Shown here piece by piece: positions 1 to 9,986 of a stretch of 64,000 bases of DNA. Origin of the DNA: Cylindrotheca closterium (taxonomy: Eukaryota > Bacillariophyta > Bacillariophyceae > Bacillariales > Bacillariaceae); contig CAKOGP040000446.1 in the NCBI GenBank assembly GCA_933822405.4, positions 492,737-556,736 of the forward strand, in the 5' to 3' direction. A program made the position numbers and the translations under genes. Position 1 is the stretch's first letter. The number at the start of each line of letters is the position of its first letter. The notes beneath the pieces are model-generated. The model searched no databases. It was not told the DNA's origin and saw only the letters and a program-made list of their open reading frames with translations.

Positions 1-1274
1 GAACGAGCCGATATAGCTGATCTTGCTGATCTAATTGATCGAGCGGATCTACTGCCGACTGACCTCTCTGATGAGTCTGCTTGAGGATCATCTGAAGCGC
101 AATTGAGCTGTGCATCAAACTCGTGTCGGTCTTCTTGAGAGGCATGCCTTAAGGAACCGACTGGTTTCATATTCCCGTCAATATCGCTTGATAAGCTCAT
201 ATTTATCGCTCCCTCGTCGGCCGTGTTTGGGTCGTTTGATCCAACAAAGTCCTCCCTTGTTTCATCGATATCGGATAGAGGTTGTCGGATATCGGATAGA
301 GGTTGTCGTCGAGGAGTATGGTTTGAAGAGTCGCGGCTCTCCTCCTGCTGACTATTACCCGGCTCGTCATCAAGAACGCGGAGTGTGTCGTCAATATCTT
401 TATGATATTCTTTTTCTTCCCTTGTCTTGTTGCTATGAACGACTGTTTGTGCAGGGACAAATCTCAATGGAGCATGCTTGGCCTCGGAGAAATCCTGCTT
501 GAGTTCTTGCAGCATGAGCTTGTAAATGCTATTGCTGTCGTCACTCACAACCGAACCTTTTGTAGAAGCCTCATCTAAAGGAGGACGATTGTATTCATGT
601 CTATACCGTATATGTTGAACACTTGATGGTGGTAGTGGTGGCCTGCTTGTAAATAGACTGGTCTTGCCCGTGTGATCTATTGGTCCAGATGCTGATGACC
701 CTGTCTCGTGCGAGGTTTCGGCACGAAGAGAAATAGGATCGTCCTTATTGAGACCAAATATGAATTTCTTGCCATTCTTTCTCTTCTTGTTTGTTCTCTT
801 GAATATACCCCGTATCGCTGACTTTGCTTTGGGATGTTGTGCTGCATTTCCATTCAAGGCTGCCTTGACAAAGTTACGGGTTGTGGCCTCTGGTCCAACA
901 AGAGCCTTTGTGGCCTTTGTCGGCTTTGTATTCTCTATTGACCTGAGTGCTACGTCTTTTGGTTTTCTTCTTCTTATCCGGAATACCATCGTTTCGCGCC
1001 TTCCATATGGCAATACCGGTACGACAAGAGTTGTGCTTTTTTGTGATGGAAGTGAGTTTCCAATCGCTATTTTGGCATTCTGCCAACTTCTGCGTCCGAT
1101 GCGACATTGCAAATGGCGATACTTAGCGTATTTCCTTGTGTCAGCGATCTTACTTAGGACTTCGGCACTGCGCACGATTATTCGAATATTCTCGAACTTT
1201 CGTTTTTGATCACTTGATGAGAATACCTGCGGAACAGTCGCCACCGGTACACTGTACCGGTACACGTGAAACAT
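1..1274 (-). CDS. Partial hypothetical protein, 3' end off the window
   Basis: I translated the minus strand directly: one frame is open from an ATG at 1274 down to base 1 with no stop, giving at least 424 residues and no C-terminus. The N-terminus (about residues 1-160) is basic, with blocks such as FRIRRRKPK and FKRTNKKRKNGKK. The middle is Ser/Thr/Pro-rich (RPPLPPSS). The visible end is Ser/Arg-rich, with repeated RSARS and SARS steps. A 21-bp direct duplication near 270-312 encodes two copies of RQPLSDI. No domain is recognised, and the PDZ-like core that marks many genes further right is absent from the visible part. The next in-frame stop upstream is close to 1330, so the start near 1274 is plausible, although CCGCAG|GTATTC just downstream could be a splice acceptor and move it. 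A basic, low-complexity nuclear or cytoskeletal protein is possible; the function is unknown. Confidence 0.6.
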   Translation of the reverse strand, partial: MFHVYRYSVPVATVPQVFSSSDQKRKFENIRIIVRSAEVLSKIADTRKYAKYRHLQCRIGRRSWQNAKIAIGNSLPSQKSTTLVVPVLPYGRRETMVFRIRRRKPKDVALRSIENTKPTKATKALVGPEATTRNFVKAALNGNAAQHPKAKSAIRGIFKRTNKKRKNGKKFIFGLNKDDPISLRAETSHETGSSASGPIDHTGKTSLFTSRPPLPPSSVQHIRYRHEYNRPPLDEASTKGSVVSDDSNSIYKLMLQELKQDFSEAKHAPLRFVPAQTVVHSNKTREEKEYHKDIDDTLRVLDDEPGNSQQEESRDSSNHTPRRQPLSDIRQPLSDIDETREDFVGSNDPNTADEGAINMSLSSDIDGNMKPVGSLRHASQEDRHEFDAQLNCASDDPQADSSERSVGSRSARSIRSARSAISAR

Positions 1275-1514
1275 GGCTGCAGTAACGATGAATGTGAAAA
1301 TAGAAAAACTTCTATCGTAATCTACAGTTTGTCAACACAAAACTCTGTCTCATTTTATAACAATTTGACCAAGAGACTGGCGTAACGGAAGTTGTGGGAA
1401 ACCATCAATATGCTTTCCTCACCTTAGTGGCTTGTTTCCAAAACCTATATACAAAGTTGCCTGCCTACCCTTCTCTTGTTTCCCTTCAAAATCTTCTATC
1501 CCCGATTGTACCCG
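1275..1514. other. Short intergenic spacer
   Basis: Tail-to-head spacer between two minus-strand genes. It begins beside a GTACCGGTAC palindrome (1246-1263), a motif that recurs in many spacers of this window. Nothing else is visible. Confidence 0.5.
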
Positions 1515-2210
1515 TCATATCTTTGGCTTTGTCAACAAAGCCATCCACTGTTTCTTCTCTGGCACTTCCTTTGTAGACATGTCTATTGCTTCTGTGCTTT
1601 GAATCATTCCATTCATCTTCTTCAAAGCTTGGTGTAAAGAGTATCCAGGACGATAGACTTGGAACGAGGCAGAAGAGAGCATAACGCAAGAACCTATCAG
1701 TAGCAATGCCCATCCTATCACAATAAATCTTCGGTTTAGATATCGCCCAAGGTCGTGTTGCTCTTCTTCCACCAGCTTTCTTGGCTCTTGAACCTGAATC
1801 GCAACTGGGAGACTCGGGATGGAGTCTTGATCGGAAAGGCTTCGGATGCTACAACATTGATGAAAGGATGCAAGATGAGGTTCGTGCAGGATATGCAAGA
1901 AGGTACTAAGTTTGCAAAATCCAACATACCGATTGTATCGATCCACAGGTGACATGGTGCCATCACCAAATCGACCCAAGAATGACCTGGTTTCTTCCAT
2001 TGAGTCCACCGACACGGCATATCGATCCAATGGTTCGCATGCCAGTTCCAGAGGATAGCCTCCAACTAGAGTCCATGGTAACACGATTACATCAATGTCT
2101 GAGAACGAAACAGTCTTTCTATGTCCCCTCCTCACCCTTTTCTTCGTTGACATCGGTGATGGCTCGGATGATCCTGCTGTTGACGATGATGTCGCTGATG
2201 AAACCGACAT
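1515..2210 (-). CDS. Hypothetical single-pass membrane protein, 231 aa
   Basis: Single-exon ORF. Residues 1-30 are Ser-rich and run into a basic stretch (KKRVRRGHRK) followed by TVSFSDIDVIVLPW, a type of short segment (basic, then V-F-hydrophobic-LP) often seen at the head of diatom cytosolic proteins. A hydrophobic helix of about 20 residues lies at roughly 161-183 (IVIGWALLLIGSCVMLSS) and could anchor the protein with its N-terminus in the cytosol; no N-terminal signal peptide is present. The last 45 residues are polar. No family is recognised. It sits tail-to-head with the partial gene on its left. Other frames over the same bases are short, which supports this frame, but without homology the call rests on length and composition. 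Confidence 0.5.
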   Translation of the reverse strand: MSVSSATSSSTAGSSEPSPMSTKKRVRRGHRKTVSFSDIDVIVLPWTLVGGYPLELACEPLDRYAVSVDSMEETRSFLGRFGDGTMSPVDRYNRYVGFCKLSTFLHILHEPHLASFHQCCSIRSLSDQDSIPSLPVAIQVQEPRKLVEEEQHDLGRYLNRRFIVIGWALLLIGSCVMLSSASFQVYRPGYSLHQALKKMNGMIQSTEAIDMSTKEVPEKKQWMALLTKPKI

Positions 2211-2731
2211 AAGGTGTAGTTGTAGATGTTATAAGGTGACCTAATTTCTTTTGTGATGTTTCCTGGCTTTGAATTAGCGGGAGTATGATTATGATAATCG
2301 TACGCTGAAAAATTCTTGAGTTTGAATTTGACTGTTAGTTTCGTTTATTCTGACAGCGGTGTGTTTCGGATTTTTTCTGTGACTTCTGGTAACCGTTTTC
2401 TCGATCAGACGATCCACATACAGGAATTTTGTCGTAGGCGACTGGTACATTTCAACGTGACAACACTGGAACGCATCAGCTTTGGCCCACCGAACTCTTG
2501 TTGCAAATGTATTGTATTTATGGAACTCTATTTATTTAACGGTCGCGCGACCAAAGGTGTGACGGTCATTTTCGTCTTAGAGTGCCGGATTGGTGATTTA
2601 TTGAAAGCAATCGTATCCAGCGAGGCGCAGTATGCGCTTTAGCCTCTAGCCGGTATTGCCTGCACCACAGTACCATAAAATAGCTGCTGTAATACTATTA
2701 TATATTGATACCACTAGCATTTTATAATATC
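2211..2731. other. Intergenic, nothing recognised
   Basis: About 520 bp between two minus-strand genes. A 108-codon plus-strand ORF (2316-2642) has Cys/Phe-rich, non-repetitive sequence with no family signature and is probably chance. The last 90 bp are AT-rich, consistent with 3' flanking sequence of the next gene. Confidence 0.4.
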
Positions 2732-4584
2732 TTATTTGGGACTATTCCACCATGGCTTCCCTTGCGGTTTCTTTCCGTAGGGTAGATATGATGTCTTTCC
2801 AGCAGTATTGCCCTTGGGAGGTGGCAAAGGAGATTGCTGCTGCTGTTGTTGTTGTTGTTGGCTTGGAGCCGCAGGTGTTTCGTTTTGAGCTGGAGGAGGA
2901 GGAGAGTATGGCGGAGGAGAAGACACTCCATTGCTGGAAGAAGAATCAAAAGGAGAAGCATTCTTTGGTGGCGCATCATTGGCTCCAAATGGAGCATATG
3001 ACGAAGCGGCCATGGGTGGTGTCTCCTGATGCTTGTTTTCCTTCGCAGGTGTGGAAGGAGTCGTTGGATTGACACCGGGTGGTGTATACATAAAATTGTT
3101 GGACGTCACAGCAGCCTTTGGCTTGCTTCCAAAGGGAGAGTAAGAACTCTTGACAGCCGATGAACTACTTTTACTGCCACCAAGAGAGTCCAGGTAGGAT
3201 CCCCCATTGTTGGACACTGATTTTTGCGCCGAACCTGATGATGGAGTAGTGCTACTAGCCGTAGGTGGTGCTGGTACTGGTACTGGTACTGGTACTGGTA
3301 CTGGTGCTGGTGTACTAGTCGTACTGCCAGTAGTACTAGCAGGAGCTGGTGCTGGTGCAGAGGCACTTTTCGTTGGTGCTGATTCTCCCTTCTTTTCTAG
3401 TTGCTTGTTTGCCACTTTGGCAGCTGCTTTTGCAATCCGGGTCGAAGCCTTTTCCTTCTTTGGTTTCCCAGAGGCATCTTTGATGGCAATGGTCGATCGA
3501 ATGGATTTTGTTTGCTTTTGGTAGGTAGTAGGAAGAAGTAGATAAAACAAAAACAGAGTGAGTGAAATAGTCCAACCAATACAATCAATAGAAGTGTAAT
3601 GTCATCAATAACGTCAACACCGCCAACAGGACACAAGACAAGAAGATATATTCTTACTCTCTTGGTTGCAGCCTCATCTTTCACTTCCTCCCGGCTCGAC
3701 AATACAAATCGTCCCAAGACTAGTGCACCTAGAATGCCTCCCGCAATCGTAGCCTTTTCCTTGGTGACGGACGATGGATCAAAGTTGGGGAGCGCCGGTG
3801 GCTTCATCATTGTCATGACATTGTTGTTGTTGTTGTTGTTGTTGTTAGTACTGGCATTGGGATCAAAGGGAATCGTTCTGGGGAGTGATGGTTTGAGATC
3901 CTTCTTGACAGCATCCGTTTTTCGGACGCTATTGAGTTTGTCGACCAGCGCCTTCTTTTCATCTTCGGCCTTTTGCAATCGTGCCTTTTCGTCTTGCACC
4001 TTTTTGGCAGCCACCTCGGCCTCTTTGCGCAACTTTTCCTTGCGGGCTTCGTCTTCGGCCTTGGCGCGCAATTCTTCCGGAGTTGGTTTGGGTGGTGGAG
4101 GAGGAGTGGTTGGTGCTGGTGCTGGTTTGGTGGCTTCGGTAGTAATCTTTTCCACTTGACTTTCCATCTTTTCGACCTTGCTTTCCATTGCTTTCATCTC
4201 TTGCTTTATTTCTTCATTTTGCTTTTCGGCTTCCTTTAACTCAGTCCGCAATTCTTCCAGCTCGACTGCTTGAGCCGTTGTTGCTGGTGGTGGTGTGATA
4301 GTAGAGACAGGAGCTGGCATTGCTGGTGCAGGAGGTGGAACCACAACTGCTGCAGCTGGTGCAGGAGCTGGCGGATCCATGATTTTTACAACAGGTGGTG
4401 GTGGTGGTGGATCCATGACTTTTACAATGGGAACCTGAGGCGCCTCTTCGGCAAACAATGGTTGTCGTGGTCGGAAAATCACATGTCGTGCTGCCTTTGA
4501 TTGTCCAGTCAGACTCACTGGTGAAAAGGCTTGGCAGCCGGTTGTGGAGATGATCGCCACCAAAGCTAAACTGTAAACTTTCAT
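2732..4584 (-). CDS. Plastid-type leader, coiled-coil, Pro-rich protein with YxPFG repeats
   Basis: Two exons: 4584-3658 and 3514-2732, with a 143-bp GT-AG intron between (phase 0; exon 1 ends ACC AAG AGA before GTAAGA, exon 2 starts CAA ACA after AAAAG). The spliced product is about 569 aa. It opens with a signal peptide ending CQA-FSP, the diatom bipartite plastid signature. Then come two near-identical Pro-rich motifs (KVMDPPPPPPVVK and KIMDPPAPAPA), a Lys/Glu-rich coiled coil (about residues 105-220), a poly-Asn run, and one membrane-spanning helix near 275-294 (IAGGILGALVLGRFV). The exon-2 part is low complexity, with a Val-Pro repeat encoded by (TGGTAC)n at 3270-3305, and holds four spaced motifs: SYLDSLGG, YSPFGSKP, YAPFGAND and YLPYGKKP. 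A thylakoid or envelope anchor with a stromal scaffold arm is a reasonable inference; no enzyme domain is visible. Confidence 0.72.
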
Positions 4585-5163
4585 GTTGCAAAGTCTTTGT
4601 GTCTGTGGTATATGTTTAAACGTGATGCGAAGGAGTGATGGATTGAGTGACGTGTGTGATGTTTGTCCTTCTGATGTTTCTCCCTATTATTTCTTTCTGA
4701 TGGGTAATGGGTGATTGATTGATTCAGAGCTTTGTAGACAGTCGATAGTCGATAGAAGCCAGGAAACTAAGAATATTAGAATCTCAACAATGACAATGAC
4801 AGTATGTATTAATACTACTGTATGTTGCTTCTCGCTTTTTATATTGCAACAAGCCGACGCGTGGACAGTTCTGAAGATGATATCTTGATGTTTTGGTTGG
4901 ATCCTGATGTCCTTCGAAAAATATTCTCCTTCGCAACGGAATGATTGGCAGACGATACCGTTGACCGTTTGGGGTTCTCATATCCAAAAGGATGGCAGGC
5001 GCAACAAGTGACGTCAGTTTGCCACCACCATAGATTTGGATTGATTGATTCATTCATTCCATCACAATAATTGAAGATGTCACAATAGAAAAAATCAATC
5101 ATAACGAGATTTATAATCAACGCAGGTCCAACAAAGGATACGGTACTACCAATATCTCATAGA
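4585..5163. promoter_or_regulatory. Shared divergent upstream region
   Basis: About 580 bp separates two genes that both have plastid-type leaders and are transcribed away from each other (4584 minus, 5164 plus), so it should contain both promoters and 5' leaders. It is AT-rich with repeated GATTGATT steps (around 4710 and 5040). Small ORFs inside it look like noise. No defined element was identified. Confidence 0.5.
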
Positions 5164-6966
5164 ATGAAACTTTGTACTACAAATGGCGGCAGCCTTTTCT
5201 TTTTATTACTCTCATTATATACTGCACTGGTTCATGCGTTTGTTGCTGTGCCGACTACTAATCACCAGCAAGAAGTACAATTTCAATTATTAGTATTGGC
5301 ATCATCATCATCATCATCATCATCCATCAAAGAGTATGATTTGGCCGTCATTGGTGGTGGCGTCGTCGGTGCTCAAGCGGCACTGGCTGCGGCTTCGGCT
5401 CCATACTCCAAAAAAGTCTGTCTGGTGGATGCCCCCCGCGAATCGGGTGTCTTGATGAAGGAGGACCAAGACTTGAGCCTTGGAGCACCCACGGGACTCT
5501 TTGGAAAGGCACTACGAGATACCAGCAAACGCATCAAGGTATCGACCTTGCGTGGAATGGGACTAAGGGAGGATAGTATTTGGAATGAAATTCTGAGTTC
5601 CTGCTTTGATTTGGCCTCGGCGAATGCCGATGATATTATACGGCAATTGGAAGATGCCAATGTGGATCTCATCGAGGGATTGGCAGCCTTTGCGGACGAT
5701 GGGGAATCCACTTCCTTTTTTGTCTCCAACGACTCGACGGTCGAAACAATTAGTGCTCGCAAGATACTCATTGCTACGGGGTCCACACCGTATCGACAAG
5801 GAGGGGTTCCCTTTGACAGCAAACGGATTTTTGATTCCGATAGTATCAATGGACTCGGATACTTGCCCAAATCGATTGCAATCACAGGTTCTGGTATCAT
5901 TGCAGTGGAATATGCCAAGATCTTTCGAAATTTGGGTGCCGATGTCTCTCTTATCATTCGAGATCAAGTACCGAGGAATGCCTTGATGAAGATTGGTCTG
6001 GACAAGGATATTGCGGCTACCTTGGTGGCCGATATGGTACGAAGTGGCATTAAAATTGAACGAGCGGCCCAAGTGGGACTTTTCGACGTTCCAAGTACCT
6101 TTCAAGCACCCATTACCATTCAGCTCAATGCCAAAGGAGGTGGTCCTCGATCTCCCGGACAAGCGACCGAGATCAAGGCCCATGCCTACCTGGCGGCGGT
6201 CGGTCGCAAACCCAATACGAGTAAGCTCAATTTGGCTTCGGTTGGAATTGAATTGGACGAATATGGTGGTATCATTGTGGACTCTACTTTGTGCACCAGT
6301 GCCAAATCGGGCAATGTCTATGCGGCTGGAGATGTAGTGGGTCGTCCCTTTTTGGCCAGTACGGGGACGGCACAAGGTGTGGCGGCTGTCAATGCCATGT
6401 TTGGGAGTTCGGCCGAACGACCGGGAACGACTTATGATTTGCAATGTGATGCGGATGATCCCACATGCAATCAAGAAGGGGCCGCTCAAGCGGGTGTTTG
6501 TTTCGATCCTGCCTCTCTTGCCTCCAATCCTTTTGCGGTACCCTGTGGTATTTGGAGTTCCCCCGAGGCGGCGTACTTTGGGTTGTCGGTCCAACAAGCC
6601 AAGGAATCTGGTATTGACGCGGGAGAAGGGATTGCCTTGTATGCAGAATGTTTGAGAGGACGAGTCTTTTCGCCAAATGGACTGTTAAAACTAGTCTTTG
6701 AAAAGCCTGCAGGACGAATATTGGGGGTGCACATTTGTGGCGACGATGCCTGTGAGCTGATTCATTATGGTATGGAGCTGGTCAATGGCAAGCGCACTTT
6801 GATAGATTTGACTTCACGACTGTTTGCCGCCGTGACCTTTCACGAAATGTACCGACTGGCAGCCGAAGATGGCTTGGACCCCAAGTTGGGCCGCAAACGA
6901 AGAGCCGCAGCAGGAAGGGCTCTGGCGAAAAGAAATCGCAAGAATCAGGGAAAAGATAATGTCTAG
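5164..6966 (+). CDS. FAD/NAD(P) disulfide-oxidoreductase family protein with plastid-type leader
   Basis: 600 aa, one exon. Signal peptide 1-24 ends VHA-FVAVP, predicting plastid import. The class-I pyridine nucleotide-disulfide oxidoreductase fold is clear: an FAD-binding GGGVVGAQAA at 64-73, an ATGS step at 204-207, a second Rossmann motif GSGIIAVEYAK at 242-252, an AAGDVVG FAD motif at 387-393, and a C-terminal dimerisation domain with FHEMYRLAAEDG (559-570). The redox-active CxxxxC seen in lipoamide dehydrogenase and glutathione reductase is missing: the equivalent segment reads LSLGAPTGLFGKALR (104-118), closest in pattern to soluble pyridine nucleotide transhydrogenases. A Cys-containing loop (about 423-461, four Cys) is inserted before the SSPEAAYFG strand and is not typical of the family. 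It is likely a plastid NAD(P)H-linked flavoenzyme; transhydrogenase is the nearest guess, but the substrate is unproven. Confidence 0.85.
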   Translation: MKLCTTNGGSLFFLLLSLYTALVHAFVAVPTTNHQQEVQFQLLVLASSSSSSSSIKEYDLAVIGGGVVGAQAALAAASAPYSKKVCLVDAPRESGVLMKEDQDLSLGAPTGLFGKALRDTSKRIKVSTLRGMGLREDSIWNEILSSCFDLASANADDIIRQLEDANVDLIEGLAAFADDGESTSFFVSNDSTVETISARKILIATGSTPYRQGGVPFDSKRIFDSDSINGLGYLPKSIAITGSGIIAVEYAKIFRNLGADVSLIIRDQVPRNALMKIGLDKDIAATLVADMVRSGIKIERAAQVGLFDVPSTFQAPITIQLNAKGGGPRSPGQATEIKAHAYLAAVGRKPNTSKLNLASVGIELDEYGGIIVDSTLCTSAKSGNVYAAGDVVGRPFLASTGTAQGVAAVNAMFGSSAERPGTTYDLQCDADDPTCNQEGAAQAGVCFDPASLASNPFAVPCGIWSSPEAAYFGLSVQQAKESGIDAGEGIALYAECLRGRVFSPNGLLKLVFEKPAGRILGVHICGDDACELIHYGMELVNGKRTLIDLTSRLFAAVTFHEMYRLAAEDGLDPKLGRKRRAAAGRALAKRNRKNQGKDNV

Positions 6967-7281
6967 ACTATTTTGTTTTTGCCATTTTAATGTATCTGGT
7001 ATCTTGTAATCATATAGCGAAGCGTGTAGTGTATAGTGTATTTTCTTGTGTCAATCGCTTTATGGATGGTTTTCTTGTTTTATTGAGAGTAGATCTCTTT
7101 CATTTTGTGGCAGGATGTCGCTTGTCCACGATCTAGTTGTATATCTTCGTTTCGTTTCAATGAAAGAGATCTTTGCAGGCCGGATTGGTTCATGTATGCT
7201 TGACCTGCCATTCATTTGGTTGGGTATGTTATCGTCATGGTAAAAAATTCCTTTTTGAGCCTCCATTATTCGTTCACTCAT
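6967..7281. other. Convergent 3' spacer
   Basis: About 315 bp between converging genes. AT-rich, with no ORF of note; it should hold both polyadenylation regions. Confidence 0.45.
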
Positions 7282-8049
7282 TCATTCCTTTTCATTATTT
7301 GCAGGAAGAAAGCAAGATGCCACTTCGCTGAGTGCCACATAGGTAGCCGCCGCACACATGAAGAGTGGCAAATGTTCTGAAGTCGAGCTCGATGATTGAG
7401 TGGCCACTTGGTTCCAGTCCTGAAAGAACCAGCCAATCCGAATGACAATGTCATCGTACGGTGCTGTCACAGTGCTGTAGGTTGATGCCAGAAACATCAA
7501 TACGGCCATTGGTAGGTTCGCAGTGGAAATCCAAGATGATAGTGCAGAGCTAAAGAATGGCAAGAAGGAGGACAGCATATGAGAAACACATAAAACATAA
7601 ACGTGATATTTATGATTACTCCACTGTTTGTGCAGAATGTGTAATGTGCAAGATGTGTGTAATTGTGTGTGGGTGTGTGGGTGTGTGGGTGCGTGTATAT
7701 GTTCTTACCGTTCCTCTAATTGATGGACTCCCACCTTCAGACGTTCCAAATCGGAAGCATCCAATTCCGAAATGTATTCAATCTCTGTAATGACAGATTC
7801 CCACTCTTCGAGAGAGCATTCTTCGTCCTTGGCACAATCGTTGGCTCGTTGCAGCAGCTGAGGGTAAGTGCTGCTGCCACCACTGATAATGTCAGCATTA
7901 TCCTCATCAAACGAAATTCCAACATGTAAGAATGAAGTAGAAGAATGTGATGGTGATTGACTGCCACGAGATGCGGGTGCTGGTGCAAAGCCACTAGCAG
8001 AGTGCAGAGTGGCGATGAGCGAGAGAGCAATGAAGGGAGTAGAGAGCAT
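7282..8049 (-). CDS. Small membrane protein with plastid-type leader, two exons
   Basis: Exons 8049-7709 and 7549-7282 join across a 159-bp intron (GAACG|GTAAGA ... TTCTTTAG|CTCTGC, phase 2) to give about 202 aa. The intron carries a (GTGTGGGT)n-like run. The leader ends SGF-APAPA, the diatom plastid junction. The mature N-terminal part is acidic and contains a Cys pair followed by a Trp helix (DCAKDEECSLEEWESV), faintly like one Cys-pair half of CP12 but too short and divergent to call. The C-terminal part has two hydrophobic helices (LPMAVLMFLAS; LFMCAAATYVALSEVA) and ends in polar residues. The splice fits the reading frame exactly, which supports the model. The function is unknown; thylakoid or envelope membrane is the likely place. 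Confidence 0.65.
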
Positions 8050-8795
8050 TTTATTATATTATGCCGTATGATATATGTGATTGATGATGTTATTGAAGTA
8101 GTGCGGTAGATGTCTATTTTTCGAACTATGACAAAGAGTTTTTTAGACTCTCCAGCAGATCACGAATCAAAAAATTCTGGTGATTGATTGATGGATGAAT
8201 TATTGCGAACACCATCCCCCTGCGCCATATATAAAACGATTTGGTATGGAAATGAAACCTACATATTCGCGCCACAACTGCGAAGGGGCGACGAACCGAT
8301 TCCAACGGTGACACCTTTCAGAGTTCTGTTTTGTTCACTCGGCCGGAAAACAGATTGTTACGATGCATGTCATTCTGTTCAACAGAGAAATACGCACACT
8401 GGGCCTCTACACTACACTTCGAATTTAAATCAATCAAGGACTGTATTTTTAATATAAAATTTTTGCATCTATTGGTGGATTCAAGGGGGTCAACGTCGTC
8501 TAGCTAGCTAGTTTCCAACATTGGTGCATCTAAATCATGGCCGTAACCACCATGATACAGTACCTGGTACCAGGTAGTGAGTAGGTACTACCTAGGCCAC
8601 CAAAAGGAAAAGGAAAAGCAAACACTCCATCTTCTTGGAGGAACTTGTCTGAAAAGCACTGACAACCACCATCATCCAACGTCTAGTACGGAAGTACAAC
8701 CATCGATTTCGTCCCGTCTTATCAATTTGGATACGTATACATGGATCACCATCATTCAATCTACAAACGCCTGGCTCCTAACTAGTACTCCTATC
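8050..8795. other. Intergenic with TATA-like site
   Basis: About 745 bp upstream of the minus-strand gene at 8049. It contains CCATATATAAAACG (8224-8237) and a CAGTACCTGGTACCAGGTA palindromic cluster near 8560-8580. No credible ORF. Confidence 0.4.
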
Positions 8796-9806
8796 TCAAT
8801 CTCGTTTGCTTTGTTTGGCATGATGCCCACTGAACTCGTTTTCTTTTTCTTTCTCTTTCTCTCCTTCTTCTTCTTCTTGTATTCCGGACAAATAGTCATA
8901 CAATTCTCGTTGTATTCGTTGTTCTTCATATCGTCTCTTTTTCAATATCTGTCGACAATAAACTCCATCCACGACGAACCAAAATAAGTGCAACCACGCC
9001 ATGGCCGTTTGGACTTCTTCTTCGGCTGTTGAAGATCGGTAGCCACCATGATCATCAGTATGATCTTCCGTATCTGAGGAGGACGGCAACCAATGGGTCG
9101 AATCGAGCGCTCGAATGCTATCAATCCAATGCATGGCCATGCCAATGTAAATGGCAATGGGTTTGGGTAAGCGATTCGTACAAGTGCCCCACATTAATAC
9201 AATCAAACACACCAACAATCGTCCCCAACTCAAATAAAAGACAAACAAGTGATGGGAAATGTGTTCACCATACAAGGCTGTCAAATCTTGCACTTGGTCT
9301 TGTTGCTGTTCTTGTTGCTGTTCTTGTTGCAACAAATAATCTTCCAGTTTCGTATGGAGCTTGCGTCGGGTCAAGACGCTGCCTCGAATGACAATGATAT
9401 TCAAGAGGGCGTGCAGAATCTTGACAATTCGAACCATCATTCCAAGGAACGAGCGAGGGTATTTGGGGCGTTTGAGGTATGTTGTTGTTGTTGTTGTTGT
9501 TGTTGTTGATGATGTTCTTTTGGAATTATTGGACAATGTCAATGATTCGGAATAATAGGATTGAAAGGAAGACACCGTTATTGGCTCCTCTTCTTCTTGT
9601 GCTCGACTCTTGCTGCTCCGTCGTTTGACCAGTTGTTTCTTCTTTGGCCTGGGCGAAATGACTTCGACCGGCGGCATGGTGGCACTGACTTCCGGCTCGA
9701 CGAACACAAGTTCCGCACTCAGAACCACAGCCGGTGGTTCCTTGTTGTGAGACGTGAGGTCGGGAGTACCTGTACTAGAACTCATCTTTTCTTCGTCTTC
9801 GTCTGC

Positions 9807-9838
<32 letters not shown>

Positions 9839-9986
9839 GCTGCTGATCGGCAGACAAGACCAGTCGTTGTTGACTGAGCCTTCTTCTCATAACGTGCGAT
9901 TCACCGTCACCATCTTCTTCCTGAATCAGTTTGCGTTGGGAACCCGCCTTTCGGGTTTGAGATCCTCGTCGTGGTTTCTTGCTCAT
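8796..9986 (-). CDS. Poly-Gln multi-pass membrane protein, unknown function
   Basis: The first ATG of this frame is at 9986 (MSKKPRRGSQ), giving 396 aa. Upstream codons are open but lack an ATG. The N-terminus is basic, then a poly-Gln run (13 Gln, about residues 49-61) is followed by an acidic patch, so the first half looks disordered. The second half has three hydrophobic stretches: about 180-202 (MMVRIVKILHALLNIIVI), 246-268 (VFYLSWGRLLVCLIVLMWG) and 331-351 (MAWLHLFWFVVDGVYC), with a second Gln-rich segment (QQEQQQEQQQDQ) between the first two. The C-terminus is Lys/Glu-rich. No family is recognised. The conserved-looking Trp/His-rich hydrophobic half suggests a real membrane protein rather than chance. 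Confidence 0.55.

Noticed and set aside
1..1274. PDZ-like domain in the left-edge partial gene
   Set aside because: Neither the ING-PCP turn nor the SKF-TGL step is found in the visible residues.
2316..2642. 108-codon plus-strand ORF
   Set aside because: No family pattern and it lies in a spacer; chance length.
5563..6597. 344-codon minus-strand ORF over the oxidoreductase
   Set aside because: The plus-strand frame has all FAD/NAD motifs; the antisense reading has none.
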